Source: Catenovulum adriaticum (GTDB lineage: Bacteria > Pseudomonadota > Gammaproteobacteria > Enterobacterales > Alteromonadaceae). Taken from it: a stretch of DNA of 64,000 bases. The number at the start of each line of letters is the position of its first letter. Position 1 is the first letter of the stretch. Below the pieces are notes generated by a model, which was given only the letters and a program-made list of their open reading frames with translations, did not search any database and was not told the DNA's origin. Positions 1 to 8,117 of this stretch are shown one piece after another. The stretch covers positions 1,426,001 to 1,490,000 of the forward strand of contig NZ_CP109965.1 of NCBI RefSeq assembly GCF_026725475.1, in the 5' to 3' direction. A program made the translations under genes and the position numbers.

Positions 1-161
1 TAAGCTAACTATACTGTCGGATTTATTTGGTGCAACGCTTTTACAGTATTTTTACACTATTAAATGTTAGCTTTGCTTAAAAAAGCTTTGGATGCGGGCT
101 TAACTAAGCTAGTCTAACTTGGTGATTAATGACATTAATTTAAGAGTGAAGAGTAAACAAA

Positions 162-1058
162 ATGGAAAAATTACCCAGTTTAAGAAACTTACAATATCTG
201 ATTAAACTGCACGATTTAAAAAGTTTTAACCGAGCAGCGCAAGCCTGTTTTGTGAGCCAATCAACCTTGAGTTCGGGAATTCAAAATTTAGAAGAACAAC
301 TAGAAAAGCAATTAATTGAGAGAGATCATAAATCTTTTGTATTTACACCGCTCGGAGAAGATTTAGTGGTGATGGCAAAAGCAATTGTGCAGCAAGCGAG
401 CGAATTAAAGTCTTGCGCGGCAGATAATCAAGCGCCGATGTCTGGGGTGATTAAATTAGGTTGTATTCCTACCATAGCGCCTTTTTTGTTTAAAACCATT
501 TTTCAGCAGTGTCAGCAAGTTTATCCGGACCTTAAATTACAATTAGTTGAAGATACAACTCAAAACTTATCGACGTTATTAGAAAGTGGCGAAATTGATT
601 GTGCTTTGATGGCTTTACCTGTTGAGGTAAACGGTTTTCATTGTAAAACTTTGGGCGAAGATAAATTTTGGTTAGCGGCACATCCAAGTTATCAAAAACT
701 TAATGTAGAGCACTTTAGTTATGATAATTTTCCAGATGAAAGTATTTTTTTATTGCAGGCAGAACATTGTTTAACCGAGCACGCGGTGACAGCTTGTCGG
801 CTTGTTAATAAAGCGAAAGTTAGCAGTATGTCTGCCACGAATTTACATACTTTGGTTTCTATGGCTGAATGTTTACGAGGGGCAACTTTTGTGCCTCAAA
901 TGGCGATAGACGCGGGTATTATGGATTCATCTGAGCTCATTTTATTGCAGCCCAGCAATGAATCAGCCAGTCGGGATATTGCACTGGTTTGGCGTCAAAC
1001 AACGCGTCGTGTGACCACGTTTAATTTGTTTGCAGAGTTAATAGCTCAAGTTATTTAG
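162..1058 (+). CDS. oxyR: LysR-family peroxide sensor/regulator OxyR
   Basis: A 298-residue LysR-type regulator. Residues 1-60 form the winged helix-turn-helix and the rest the periplasmic-binding-like sensor domain. The diagnostic feature is the cysteine pair Cys203 and Cys212, nine residues apart within HCLTEHAVTAC. This matches the Cys199/Cys208 peroxide-sensing disulfide pair of E. coli OxyR in spacing and context. OxyR activates catalase, peroxidase and thiol-repair genes in the cytoplasm after H2O2 oxidises this pair. The gene stands alone, convergent with rdgC, with about 160 bp of A+T-rich upstream DNA. I could not identify an OxyR autoregulatory site by eye. Family and sensing cysteines are seen; the regulon is inferred from the family. 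Confidence 0.93.
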   Translation: MEKLPSLRNLQYLIKLHDLKSFNRAAQACFVSQSTLSSGIQNLEEQLEKQLIERDHKSFVFTPLGEDLVVMAKAIVQQASELKSCAADNQAPMSGVIKLGCIPTIAPFLFKTIFQQCQQVYPDLKLQLVEDTTQNLSTLLESGEIDCALMALPVEVNGFHCKTLGEDKFWLAAHPSYQKLNVEHFSYDNFPDESIFLLQAEHCLTEHAVTACRLVNKAKVSSMSATNLHTLVSMAECLRGATFVPQMAIDAGIMDSSELILLQPSNESASRDIALVWRQTTRRVTTFNLFAELIAQVI

Positions 1059-1160
1059 TTAACTTTTAGTATGATAATTATATCCGCAAACAGGCTTAAT
1101 CAATCTGGAATATGTTAGAAAATGATAGGACATCACTTTAAATCTGCAACATATCAAACT

Positions 1161-1191
1161 GCCATTGTTATAGTATTATTATAACAATGGC
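1161..1191. repeat. 12-bp perfect inverted repeat between oxyR and rdgC
   Basis: GCCATTGTTATA at 1161-1172 is repeated in reverse complement at 1180-1191, with a 7-nt loop. It lies between the convergent ends of oxyR and rdgC, where a bidirectional terminator is expected. Neither side has a convincing T-tract, so termination is plausible but not proven. Confidence 0.5.
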
Positions 1192-1211
1192 GATAATGAA
1201 TGCGCTCTGGG

Positions 1212-2108
1212 TTATGCTTGAGTGTAAACCGCTTTTAAGCGCTCAATAAAGCGAGTTAATTCACCAGACATTAAAGCAAAATCGGCATCGAGTCGTGCCA
1301 TTTTATCTTCATCGGTAATGTCTTCATTTTGTTCTTTGACAACATCGCTAAATTTAATCCGTTTTATGGATGAATCATCTGCCAGTACACAACTTAACGT
1401 ATCATCCCAATCCACAGCAATTTTAGTTACCTGTTTGCCGTTATTTAAGTGGTTTTGTAAATCATCAGAATCTAAACTTAAGTTTTTAATGCGAAGTGTT
1501 CCTTCGTCTTCGGCAAAATCTTTTAGCTCAACCTCGGTCCCTAAGCTGAAATCGCTTGGGTGATCACCACGCATCCATTCTGTAAAGGTAGCCATTAGTG
1601 GGGTTTCAATCTCAAGTGGAATCACGGGGAGTGAGCCTAAACATTTTCGCAAATAAGCAGTTAGCTCTTCTGCTTTATTTGGACTTGATGCTTCGATAAC
1701 GATCCAACCTGCTTTCATTGCAATATAAGCATTTACAAAAGAAGATTTAGTAAAGGCTTGCGGTAATAGGGTATGAATAAGCTCTTCTTTAATATTTTGT
1801 TTTTCTTTACCTTTAACTTTACGGCCTTCGGCTTCTTCAATCTCTTTAAGTTTGTCTTCTAATTGTTCGCGTACTACGGCTGCTGGTAACACTTTTTCTT
1901 GTTTTTTTAAGCATACTAATAAAAAGTCGCCAGCGTTATGAGTTAAGGTTGCCGCTTTGGGGCCTAACGCGGGTGTCCAACCAATTGATTGCATATCGGT
2001 TTTACCGCATGGCTGGAAACTAAACTCTTGTAGTTTCTCTTCAATTTGTTCAGCGTTAAATTCTACATCTTGGGTGAATTGATAAAAAAAGGCGTTTTTA
2101 AACCACAT
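1212..2108 (-). CDS. rdgC: Recombination-associated protein RdgC
   Basis: A 298-residue protein matching RdgC in length and throughout, starting MWFKNAFFYQF as the family does and including the GWTPALG region. RdgC forms a ring-shaped dimer that binds duplex DNA without sequence specificity and restrains RecA-mediated strand exchange. It is cytoplasmic and nucleoid-associated. The gene is monocistronic, convergent with oxyR and downstream of the nrd operon on the same strand with a 168-bp gap. It is one of several recombination genes in the window, with sbcB and recBCD. Nothing looks truncated. Confidence 0.93.
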   Translation of the reverse strand: MWFKNAFFYQFTQDVEFNAEQIEEKLQEFSFQPCGKTDMQSIGWTPALGPKAATLTHNAGDFLLVCLKKQEKVLPAAVVREQLEDKLKEIEEAEGRKVKGKEKQNIKEELIHTLLPQAFTKSSFVNAYIAMKAGWIVIEASSPNKAEELTAYLRKCLGSLPVIPLEIETPLMATFTEWMRGDHPSDFSLGTEVELKDFAEDEGTLRIKNLSLDSDDLQNHLNNGKQVTKIAVDWDDTLSCVLADDSSIKRIKFSDVVKEQNEDITDEDKMARLDADFALMSGELTRFIERLKAVYTQA

Positions 2109-2276
2109 AAGTCCGTATCTTAATTTCTAAAAAGTTGTGAGCTATCATACCCAAGTTACTGAATGCCTGCATCAAATTATCGCGTGAAATATTCTAGATG
2201 TTGAATAAATCAGCAGTTTGAGACATCTGTTTAGAAAGCATGTTTACGATCAATAAACCCAAGGGGTTGAGCTTGG

Positions 2277-2540
2277 TTATTTAGGTTCAGCTTCTATCGT
2301 TAGATCGCTTGTTGGATGACAACAGCAGGGCAAAATTTCGCCTTTTCGGACAAACGCGAGGGGTAGGTTAGGGTAGTCTACTTGGCCATCAATTAAAACA
2401 GTTCGGCAAGCACCACAGTAGCCATCTCGACAATGAAAGTGTACAACTAGCTCTTTTTTTTCAAGGTAATCAAGCAAGCAGGATTCACCTGATGCTTGAT
2501 ATTCACTTTGAATAACAGTGTATTTTATTAAATCAGACAT
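2277..2540 (-). CDS. yfaE: [2Fe-2S] ferredoxin YfaE, diferric-tyrosyl cofactor maintenance
   Basis: An 87-residue plant-type ferredoxin. Cys37, Cys42 and Cys45 form the CX4CX2C part of the cluster site (CRDGYCGAC) and the fourth ligand lies in the Cys72-Cys74 triplet. YfaE supplies electrons to regenerate the diiron-tyrosyl radical cofactor of NrdB. The gene begins 14 bp after the nrdB stop and is the last gene of nrdA-nrdB-yfaE, the same order as in E. coli. This context separates it from general ferredoxins. Confidence 0.9.
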   Translation of the reverse strand: MSDLIKYTVIQSEYQASGESCLLDYLEKKELVVHFHCRDGYCGACRTVLIDGQVDYPNLPLAFVRKGEILPCCCHPTSDLTIEAEPK

Positions 2541-2554
2541 TTTGAGCTGTGCAA

Positions 2555-3685
2555 TTACAGCTCAAAATCATCAAAGTCATCAGTATTGACTTCACTGTCA
2601 ATTTGACCAACAAGATATGAACTAATTTCAGCTTCTTGAGGCGCCACTTGAACATTATCGCTCACCAACCAAGCGTTAATCCATGGGATAGGATTTTGCG
2701 TTGTAGGAAAAATACTTGGCAAGCCAATGGCTGTCATTCTAGTATTGGTTATGTATTCAACGTACTGGCATAAAATTTCTTCGTTTAGACCAATCATTGA
2801 GCCATCTTTAAATAAATATTTTGCCCAATCTTTTTCTTGCTCTGCTGCAATTTTAAATATTTCAATCACATCTTCGCGACACATTAGGGCAATTTCAGCC
2901 ATTTCTGGATCATCTTGTCCATCAGCCATAATGTTAAGCATGTGCTGAGTACCAGTTAAATGAAGCGCCTCATCACGGGCGATTAATTTAATAATTTTAG
3001 CGTTGCCTTCCATTAGCTCTCGTTCTGCAAAAGCAAAACTACAGGCAAAGCTCACATAAAAACGAATGGCTTCTAACACGTTAACTGCCGCAATACACAA
3101 ATAAGTTAAACGTTTTAATTCTTTTGAATTAACTTCAACTTCTTCGCCATTGACTTCATAACAACCTTCGCCACGAGTATGGTAAAGCTGTGTTGCTTGA
3201 ATCAATTTGTCGTAATAGTGCGAAATATCATAAGCGCGTTTGAGTATTTGCTCGTTAACGACAATATCGTCAAACACTAAACCAGGTTCATTAACAATGT
3301 TTCGTATAATGTGGGTGTATGAGCGACTATGAATGGTTTCGCTAAATGCCCAAGTTTCAATCCAAGTTTCAAGTTCTGGTAATGAAACGATCGGAAGTAA
3401 AGCAACATTAGGTGAGCGGCCTTGAATGCTATCAAGCAAGGTTTGATATTTTAAGTTACTTAAAAATACATGGCGCTCATGCTCTGATAATTTTTGAAAA
3501 TCGGCTCTGTCACGACTGACGTCAATTTCTTCCGGACGCCAGAAAAAGCTTAGCTGTTTTTCGATAAGACGCTCAAAAATTGGATGTTTTTGTTTGTCGT
3601 AGCGAGCTACATTCACGAGGCTGCCAAAAAACATGGGTTCGTTAAGATAGTCTGTGTTGTTTTTATTGAAAGTTGTGTAACTCAT
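2555..3685 (-). CDS. nrdB: Class Ia ribonucleoside-diphosphate reductase, beta (radical) subunit
   Basis: The 376-residue R2 subunit carries the diiron-tyrosyl radical that initiates ribonucleotide reduction in NrdA. Visible cofactor residues are Asp85, Glu116 and His119 (in ETIHS) and the radical Tyr123 (in SRSYTHI). The C-terminal tail ends in an acidic DDFDDFEL, the part expected to dock into NrdA. Length matches E. coli NrdB. It lies between nrdA (77 bp upstream) and yfaE (14 bp downstream) in one leftward operon. Residues and order are seen; the mechanism is known for the family. Confidence 0.96.
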   Translation of the reverse strand: MSYTTFNKNNTDYLNEPMFFGSLVNVARYDKQKHPIFERLIEKQLSFFWRPEEIDVSRDRADFQKLSEHERHVFLSNLKYQTLLDSIQGRSPNVALLPIVSLPELETWIETWAFSETIHSRSYTHIIRNIVNEPGLVFDDIVVNEQILKRAYDISHYYDKLIQATQLYHTRGEGCYEVNGEEVEVNSKELKRLTYLCIAAVNVLEAIRFYVSFACSFAFAERELMEGNAKIIKLIARDEALHLTGTQHMLNIMADGQDDPEMAEIALMCREDVIEIFKIAAEQEKDWAKYLFKDGSMIGLNEEILCQYVEYITNTRMTAIGLPSIFPTTQNPIPWINAWLVSDNVQVAPQEAEISSYLVGQIDSEVNTDDFDDFEL

Positions 3686-3715
3686 AAGGGACGATTTTTC
3701 TCTTTAACAAAGCAT

Positions 3716-3742
3716 AGGGCCGCATTGTAATAATACGGCCCT
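3716..3742 (-). other. Intercistronic hairpin between nrdA and nrdB
   Basis: AGGGCCG at 3716-3722 can pair with CGGCCCT at 3736-3742 across a 13-nt loop, inside the 77-bp nrdA-nrdB spacer. There is no T-tract on the transcribed strand. RNA stabilisation or partial attenuation between the two subunit genes is more likely than full termination. The function is inferred. Confidence 0.45.
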
Positions 3743-3762
3743 GAAACTAAAGTGATTAATAA

Positions 3763-6042
3763 TTATATTTTACACGCGCCGCCAGCACAATCATCATCAG
3801 CTGGTTGGCTATCTTTTTGCGGATCTTCCGCGCCATCGCGAGTGTTGTGATAATACAGGGTTTTTACCCCTAACTTATAGGCATAAAGCAAATCTTTTAA
3901 TAATTGCTGCATAGGTACTCGGTTATTGGCAAACTTGCCCGGATCATAATTGGTATTAGCCGAGATAGTTTGGTCAATAAATTTTTGCATAATAGCAACT
4001 AGCTCTAAATAACCTTTATTAGAGGGAATGCTCCATAATAATTCATACTGATTTTTTAGGTTTTCAAAATCAGGCACAACTTGACGTAAAATACCATCTT
4101 TACTGGCTTTTATACTGACAAAACCACGTGGTGGTTCAATGCCGTTTGTCGCATTTGAAATTTGCGATGACGTTTCTGACGGCATTAATGCTGACAAGGT
4201 TGAATTGCGCAAACCATGTTGCTGAATATTGCTTCTTAATGTTTCCCAATCAAGGTGCAATGGTTCGCCACACACATTATCAACATCTTTTTTATAAGTA
4301 TCAATTGGTAAAATACCCTGTGCATAGGTGGTCTCTGAGAATTTTTCACAGGCACCTTGCTCTTGAGCCAATTCGTTTGATGCTTTTAATAAATAATACT
4401 GAATGGCTTCAAACGTTTTATGTGTTAATCCATTTGCGCTGCCATCAGAATAACGTACGCCATTTTTGGCTAGGTAATAAGCATAATTAATAACCCCAAC
4501 ACCAAGCGTTCGACGGTTGATACTTGAGTTTCTGGCTGCAGGGATTGGATAATCTTGATAATCCAATAAGCAATCTAATGCTCTAACGGTAAGTTGCGCA
4601 AGTTCATCCAGTTCTGATAATTCTTTAATTGCACCTAAATTGAACGCAGATAAAGTACATAATGCAATTTCAGCTTCTTCGTCGTTTACATCGCGTAGTG
4701 GCTTAGTCGGCAACGCAATTTCTAAACATAAGTTACTTTGCTTAATCGGTGCGACTTTTGGATCAAACGGGCTGTGTGTATTACAGTGATCCACATTTTG
4801 TAAATAGATACGACCCGTGCTGGCACGTTCTTGTGCAAATAAACCAAATAATTCAGTGGCTTTTATTGCCTTTTTACGAATAGAAGGATCGTTTTCGTAC
4901 TTCACATACAATTCTTCAAATTTAGGTTGATCAGCAAAAAATGCATCGTACAAGCCAGGTACGTCGCTTGGGCTAAACAAAGTGATCGATTCGTTTTTAA
5001 CCAAACGCTGATACATTAAACGGTTAAATTGAACACCGTAATCTAAATGGCGAACTCGGTTATCATCGACACCTCGGTTATTTTTAAGCACCATTAACGA
5101 TTCTACTTCTAAATGCCATAGTGGGTAGAACAAGGTTGCTGCGCCACCACGAACCCCACCTTGTGAACAGCTTTTAACCGCAGTTTGAAAATGCTTATAA
5201 AATGGAATACAGCCTGTGTGAAAAGCTTCGCCGCCGCGAATTGTGCTGCCTAACGCTCGGATATTACCAGCATTGACCCCAATTCCAGCTCGTTGGCTAA
5301 CATATTTTACAATGGCACTTGAGGTAGCATTAATTGAATCTAGGCTATCTCCACATTCAATTAATACACATGAACTAAATTGACGAGTAGGGGTACGCAC
5401 GCCTGACATAATAGGCGTTGGTAATGATATTTTAAACGTTGAAATCGCATGATAAAAACGCTCAACATAATCCATTCGTGTTTCAGCTGGATATTTTGCA
5501 AATAAACAGGCAGCCACTAAAACATATAAAAATTGAGGGCTTTCATATATTTCACCCGTGACTCGGTTTTGAACTAAATATTTGCCTTCTAACTGCTTTA
5601 CCGCACCATAAGAAAAGTTTAAATCGCGGTTATGAACTAAAAACTCGTCCATTTGTGCAAATTCTTGCTCGGTATAATCGGCTAGCAAATGTGTATCGTA
5701 TTTGCCTGCTTCACATAAGTCGACCACATGTTTGTATAAAGCTGGCGGCTCATATTGGCCATATGCACGTTTGCGCAAGTGAAAAATCGCTAAACGTGCA
5801 GCTAAATATTGATAATCTGGAGACTCTTCTGAAATCAGATCCGCTGCCGATTTAATAATAGTTTCATGAATATCTTCTGTTTTGATGCCATCATAAAATT
5901 GAATGTGAGATTTCATTTCAACTTGAGACACAGAAACATTATTAAGACCACTTGAAGCCCAAGTAATCACTTTGTGCATTTTGTCTAAATCTAGAGGTTC
6001 TTTTACGCCGTTACGTTTGGTCACTAAAAGCTGGTCATTCAT
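3763..6042 (-). CDS. nrdA: Class Ia ribonucleoside-diphosphate reductase, alpha (catalytic) subunit
   Basis: Reduces ribonucleoside diphosphates to deoxyribonucleotides. I chose the ATG at 6042 (MNDQLLVTKRNG), giving 759 residues, close to the 761 of E. coli NrdA. A longer reading begins 41 codons upstream, but its extra segment is not family-like and would cover one NrdR box. Residues 1-90 form the ATP-cone. Catalytic cysteines are visible in SSCVLIE and SNLCLEI, and the C-terminal redox pair lies in DDDCAGGACKI, a CX4C as in the family. First gene of nrdA-nrdB-yfaE. The promoter region carries two NrdR-like boxes. Confidence 0.95.
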   Translation of the reverse strand: MNDQLLVTKRNGVKEPLDLDKMHKVITWASSGLNNVSVSQVEMKSHIQFYDGIKTEDIHETIIKSAADLISEESPDYQYLAARLAIFHLRKRAYGQYEPPALYKHVVDLCEAGKYDTHLLADYTEQEFAQMDEFLVHNRDLNFSYGAVKQLEGKYLVQNRVTGEIYESPQFLYVLVAACLFAKYPAETRMDYVERFYHAISTFKISLPTPIMSGVRTPTRQFSSCVLIECGDSLDSINATSSAIVKYVSQRAGIGVNAGNIRALGSTIRGGEAFHTGCIPFYKHFQTAVKSCSQGGVRGGAATLFYPLWHLEVESLMVLKNNRGVDDNRVRHLDYGVQFNRLMYQRLVKNESITLFSPSDVPGLYDAFFADQPKFEELYVKYENDPSIRKKAIKATELFGLFAQERASTGRIYLQNVDHCNTHSPFDPKVAPIKQSNLCLEIALPTKPLRDVNDEEAEIALCTLSAFNLGAIKELSELDELAQLTVRALDCLLDYQDYPIPAARNSSINRRTLGVGVINYAYYLAKNGVRYSDGSANGLTHKTFEAIQYYLLKASNELAQEQGACEKFSETTYAQGILPIDTYKKDVDNVCGEPLHLDWETLRSNIQQHGLRNSTLSALMPSETSSQISNATNGIEPPRGFVSIKASKDGILRQVVPDFENLKNQYELLWSIPSNKGYLELVAIMQKFIDQTISANTNYDPGKFANNRVPMQQLLKDLLYAYKLGVKTLYYHNTRDGAEDPQKDSQPADDDCAGGACKI

Positions 6043-6130
6043 GCGAATCTTCAATCCTGTTTTTTTAGTTGTCTTTCTGCGGTTAATCGACACTGAGGTG
6101 TATCCCGAACATCTGTTGATTAAATGGTAT

Positions 6131-6146
6131 ACACAAGATGTTGGGG
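6131..6146 (-). promoter_or_regulatory. NrdR box 1 upstream of nrdA
   Basis: On the minus strand the 16-mer reads CCCCAACATCTTGTGT, which matches the NrdR consensus ACACAATATCTTGTGT at 13 of 16 positions by eye. Together with the box at 6162-6177 it forms a pair centred 31 bp apart, the three-helical-turn spacing typical of NrdR sites. NrdR is a dNTP-sensing repressor of ribonucleotide reductase genes. Confidence 0.75.
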
Positions 6147-6161
6147 CAGAAATCAGAATTA

Positions 6162-6177
6162 ACACAAGATAATGAGG
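6162..6177 (-). promoter_or_regulatory. NrdR box 2 upstream of nrdA
   Basis: On the minus strand the 16-mer reads CCTCATTATCTTGTGT, with the right half ATCTTGTGT exact. The spacer to box 1 is 15 bp, so the two centres lie 31 bp apart on one DNA face. Repression of nrdA-nrdB-yfaE by NrdR is inferred. The nrdR gene itself is not in the window. Confidence 0.75.
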
Positions 6178-6523
6178 TTTTGCATTGAAAGCAAGCCAAG
6201 TTTTGATTTGAAAATCACAAGAATTTAAGTTTAGTAAAAAGCGTTAGTACCCACTAACTTCTTAAATTTTGAAATACGCTAATATCTCACTTTTCAATGC
6301 TGAATGTTTGAGAATAAAAAAATTAAAATTTACGTCATTTTTTTCTACTAAAAAACCATACTAAAATTAGGTTATTTTATGAGGCAGAAGATTAATTAAA
6401 CGATCTGTTTTTTTATTGTTCAAAGGTTAAAAATCAATCAGTTTAAATAATCAACTAAGCTTGATGTTTTGTTCGTCATTTTTAACTAAAACACGTTAAA
6501 GCACTTAATTTTAACTTGGCGTT
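6178..6523. other. A+T-rich intergenic region between the phosphatase gene and nrdA
   Basis: About 345 bp with no supportable gene. Both neighbours are read leftward, so it holds the distal nrdA promoter region and the 3' end of the ubiG-phosphatase transcript. Several A/T runs are present, but no clear GC-rich terminator stem. Confidence 0.5.
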
Positions 6524-7219
6524 TTAGGTATTTTTAAATTGAGTCAGCAATTGGGTTAATGTATTTGCATCTTCAAGTATATAATTAGCTTGCCATTGCT
6601 CTACCGGCATAGGATCTTGCGTATAGCCCCAATTAGCAACCATGCTTATCATATTTGCTCGGTTACCCGCTTCTATATCCCTTTGTGCATCGCCAACGTA
6701 CCAGCAAGCATTAGGGTTTACGTTCATTCTTTTGCACGCGTGTAATAGCGGAGTAGGATCGGGCTTTTTTTGGGGTAAACTATCGCCACTAATATTTATT
6801 TTCGACGAATCGAGCGCCGGATGAAAAGTAATAAGCTTATCCGTCAAAAATTCAGGCTTATTCGTGACTATGCCCCATGGAATATCTTGGCTGTCTAATT
6901 CATTTATACAGGCTTCTACCCCTTCAAATAATTGAGTGTAGCGGCTAATATTGGCTTCGTACTCTGCCAATAACCTATCGCGTAATCCTTGAATAGCCGG
7001 GTTATCAAATTGATCAAAATCAACACCGAGCCCTAACTTGAGCAACCCAAGAGCGCCATGTGAGGCAACTGGGCGATATTCTTCAAATGTTTTAACCGGG
7101 CGATTTAATTCAGTTAATACATGATTGAGCGATTCGCCCAAATCTTGAGCGGTATCGAGTAGGGTTCCATCTAAATCAAACAGAACGGCCGCAGGTTTGC
7201 TTAGATTTTTTGTGCACAT
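6524..7219 (-). CDS. HAD-superfamily phosphatase, Gph/MupP-like
   Basis: A 231-residue HAD hydrolase. Motif I is LFDLDGT with nucleophile Asp15 and acid/base Asp17. Motif II is VTNKPE, motif III the Lys region KKPDP, and motif IV is YVGDAQRDIEAG. The cap is the helical PGP type. Two roles fit: phosphoglycolate phosphatase (Gph), or the MurNAc-6-phosphate phosphatase MupP, which in Pseudomonas also sits directly downstream of ubiG. The first codons overlap the ubiG stop by 19 bp, so the genes are translationally coupled. I see nothing in the sequence alone that decides the substrate. Confidence 0.8.
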   Translation of the reverse strand: MCTKNLSKPAAVLFDLDGTLLDTAQDLGESLNHVLTELNRPVKTFEEYRPVASHGALGLLKLGLGVDFDQFDNPAIQGLRDRLLAEYEANISRYTQLFEGVEACINELDSQDIPWGIVTNKPEFLTDKLITFHPALDSSKINISGDSLPQKKPDPTPLLHACKRMNVNPNACWYVGDAQRDIEAGNRANMISMVANWGYTQDPMPVEQWQANYILEDANTLTQLLTQFKNT

Positions 7220-7899
7220 AAAATGTAATTAACTCCCGGGTCTGAATTGATTTTGAAGCTTTTTAATAGCGGATTAAAATGGATGCCGTTAACGCGTGAT
7301 ACTTTTAAACCCTGTAATTCAATCATATTGATAAGTTCGCTTGGGCGTAAAAACTTTTTGTAATCATGAGTCCCTTTGGGCACTATATTTAACAAATATT
7401 CAGCCGCGACAATACCTAATAAATACCCCTTAACGGAGCGATTTAAGGTTGAGCAAAATAAATAGCCACCAGGTTTAACTAATTTGCAGCATGCTTCAAT
7501 GACAGAGGCAGGATCAGGTACATGCTCTAACATTTCTAAACAGGTAACAACGTCAAATTGAGCTTGATATTGCTCAGCAAAAGGCTCCACGCTGGTGTGT
7601 TGGTAGTTAATGTCAAGTTGTTCTGATTTAGCGTGTAATTGCGCCACTTTTATTGAATCGGGGGCGGCATCAATTGCCGTAACATGCGCACCTTGTTTGG
7701 CTAAAGCTTCAGCCAAAATACCGCCGCCACAGCCGACATCTAATATTTTTTTATCGAATAAAGGTTGGGCCAACTCTGCAATATAATTGACGCGGGTTGG
7801 GTTCATTTGATGCAAAGGCGCAAAATCGCCAGATAAATCCCACCAATGTTGTGCGATTTGATTAAATTTTTCTATTTCTAATGGGTCTATATTATTCAC
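7201..7899 (-). CDS. ubiG: Ubiquinone biosynthesis O-methyltransferase UbiG
   Basis: A 232-residue SAM-dependent methyltransferase. The SAM-binding motif I is LDVGCGGGILAEAL, followed by the acidic end of beta-2 (TAIDAAP), and the family-typical N-terminal FNQIAQHWWD is present. UbiG carries out both O-methylations of ubiquinone biosynthesis at the membrane-associated Ubi complex. Its 3' end overlaps the HAD phosphatase gene, and it is divergent from gyrA across a 218-bp promoter region, the same ubiG/gyrA pairing as in enterics and Shewanella. Confidence 0.94.
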   Translation of the reverse strand: MNNIDPLEIEKFNQIAQHWWDLSGDFAPLHQMNPTRVNYIAELAQPLFDKKILDVGCGGGILAEALAKQGAHVTAIDAAPDSIKVAQLHAKSEQLDINYQHTSVEPFAEQYQAQFDVVTCLEMLEHVPDPASVIEACCKLVKPGGYLFCSTLNRSVKGYLLGIVAAEYLLNIVPKGTHDYKKFLRPSELINMIELQGLKVSRVNGIHFNPLLKSFKINSDPGVNYILCAQKI

Positions 7900-8117
7900 T
7901 GTGTAGCCATTTTGTTGCGAATTTTAATCTCATTATAAAATGATCTGATAATTGAACAAGCATCTTATTAAAGCTTATCTGTATTTTTCAATGGTATGAG
8001 GCTGACAATGTGTTAGAATTGCGGGCTAAAAAGTGGTTGTCTGTTTTATATTAGTTAACTTACAGATAGTTCCATTTAACAAGAACAAGTATTACAAATT
8101 AGGGAATAGTCCTGTTT

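Noticed and set aside
6043..6165. N-terminal extension of NrdA
   Set aside because: The 41 extra residues lack family similarity and would run through an NrdR box; the ATG at 6042 gives the normal length.
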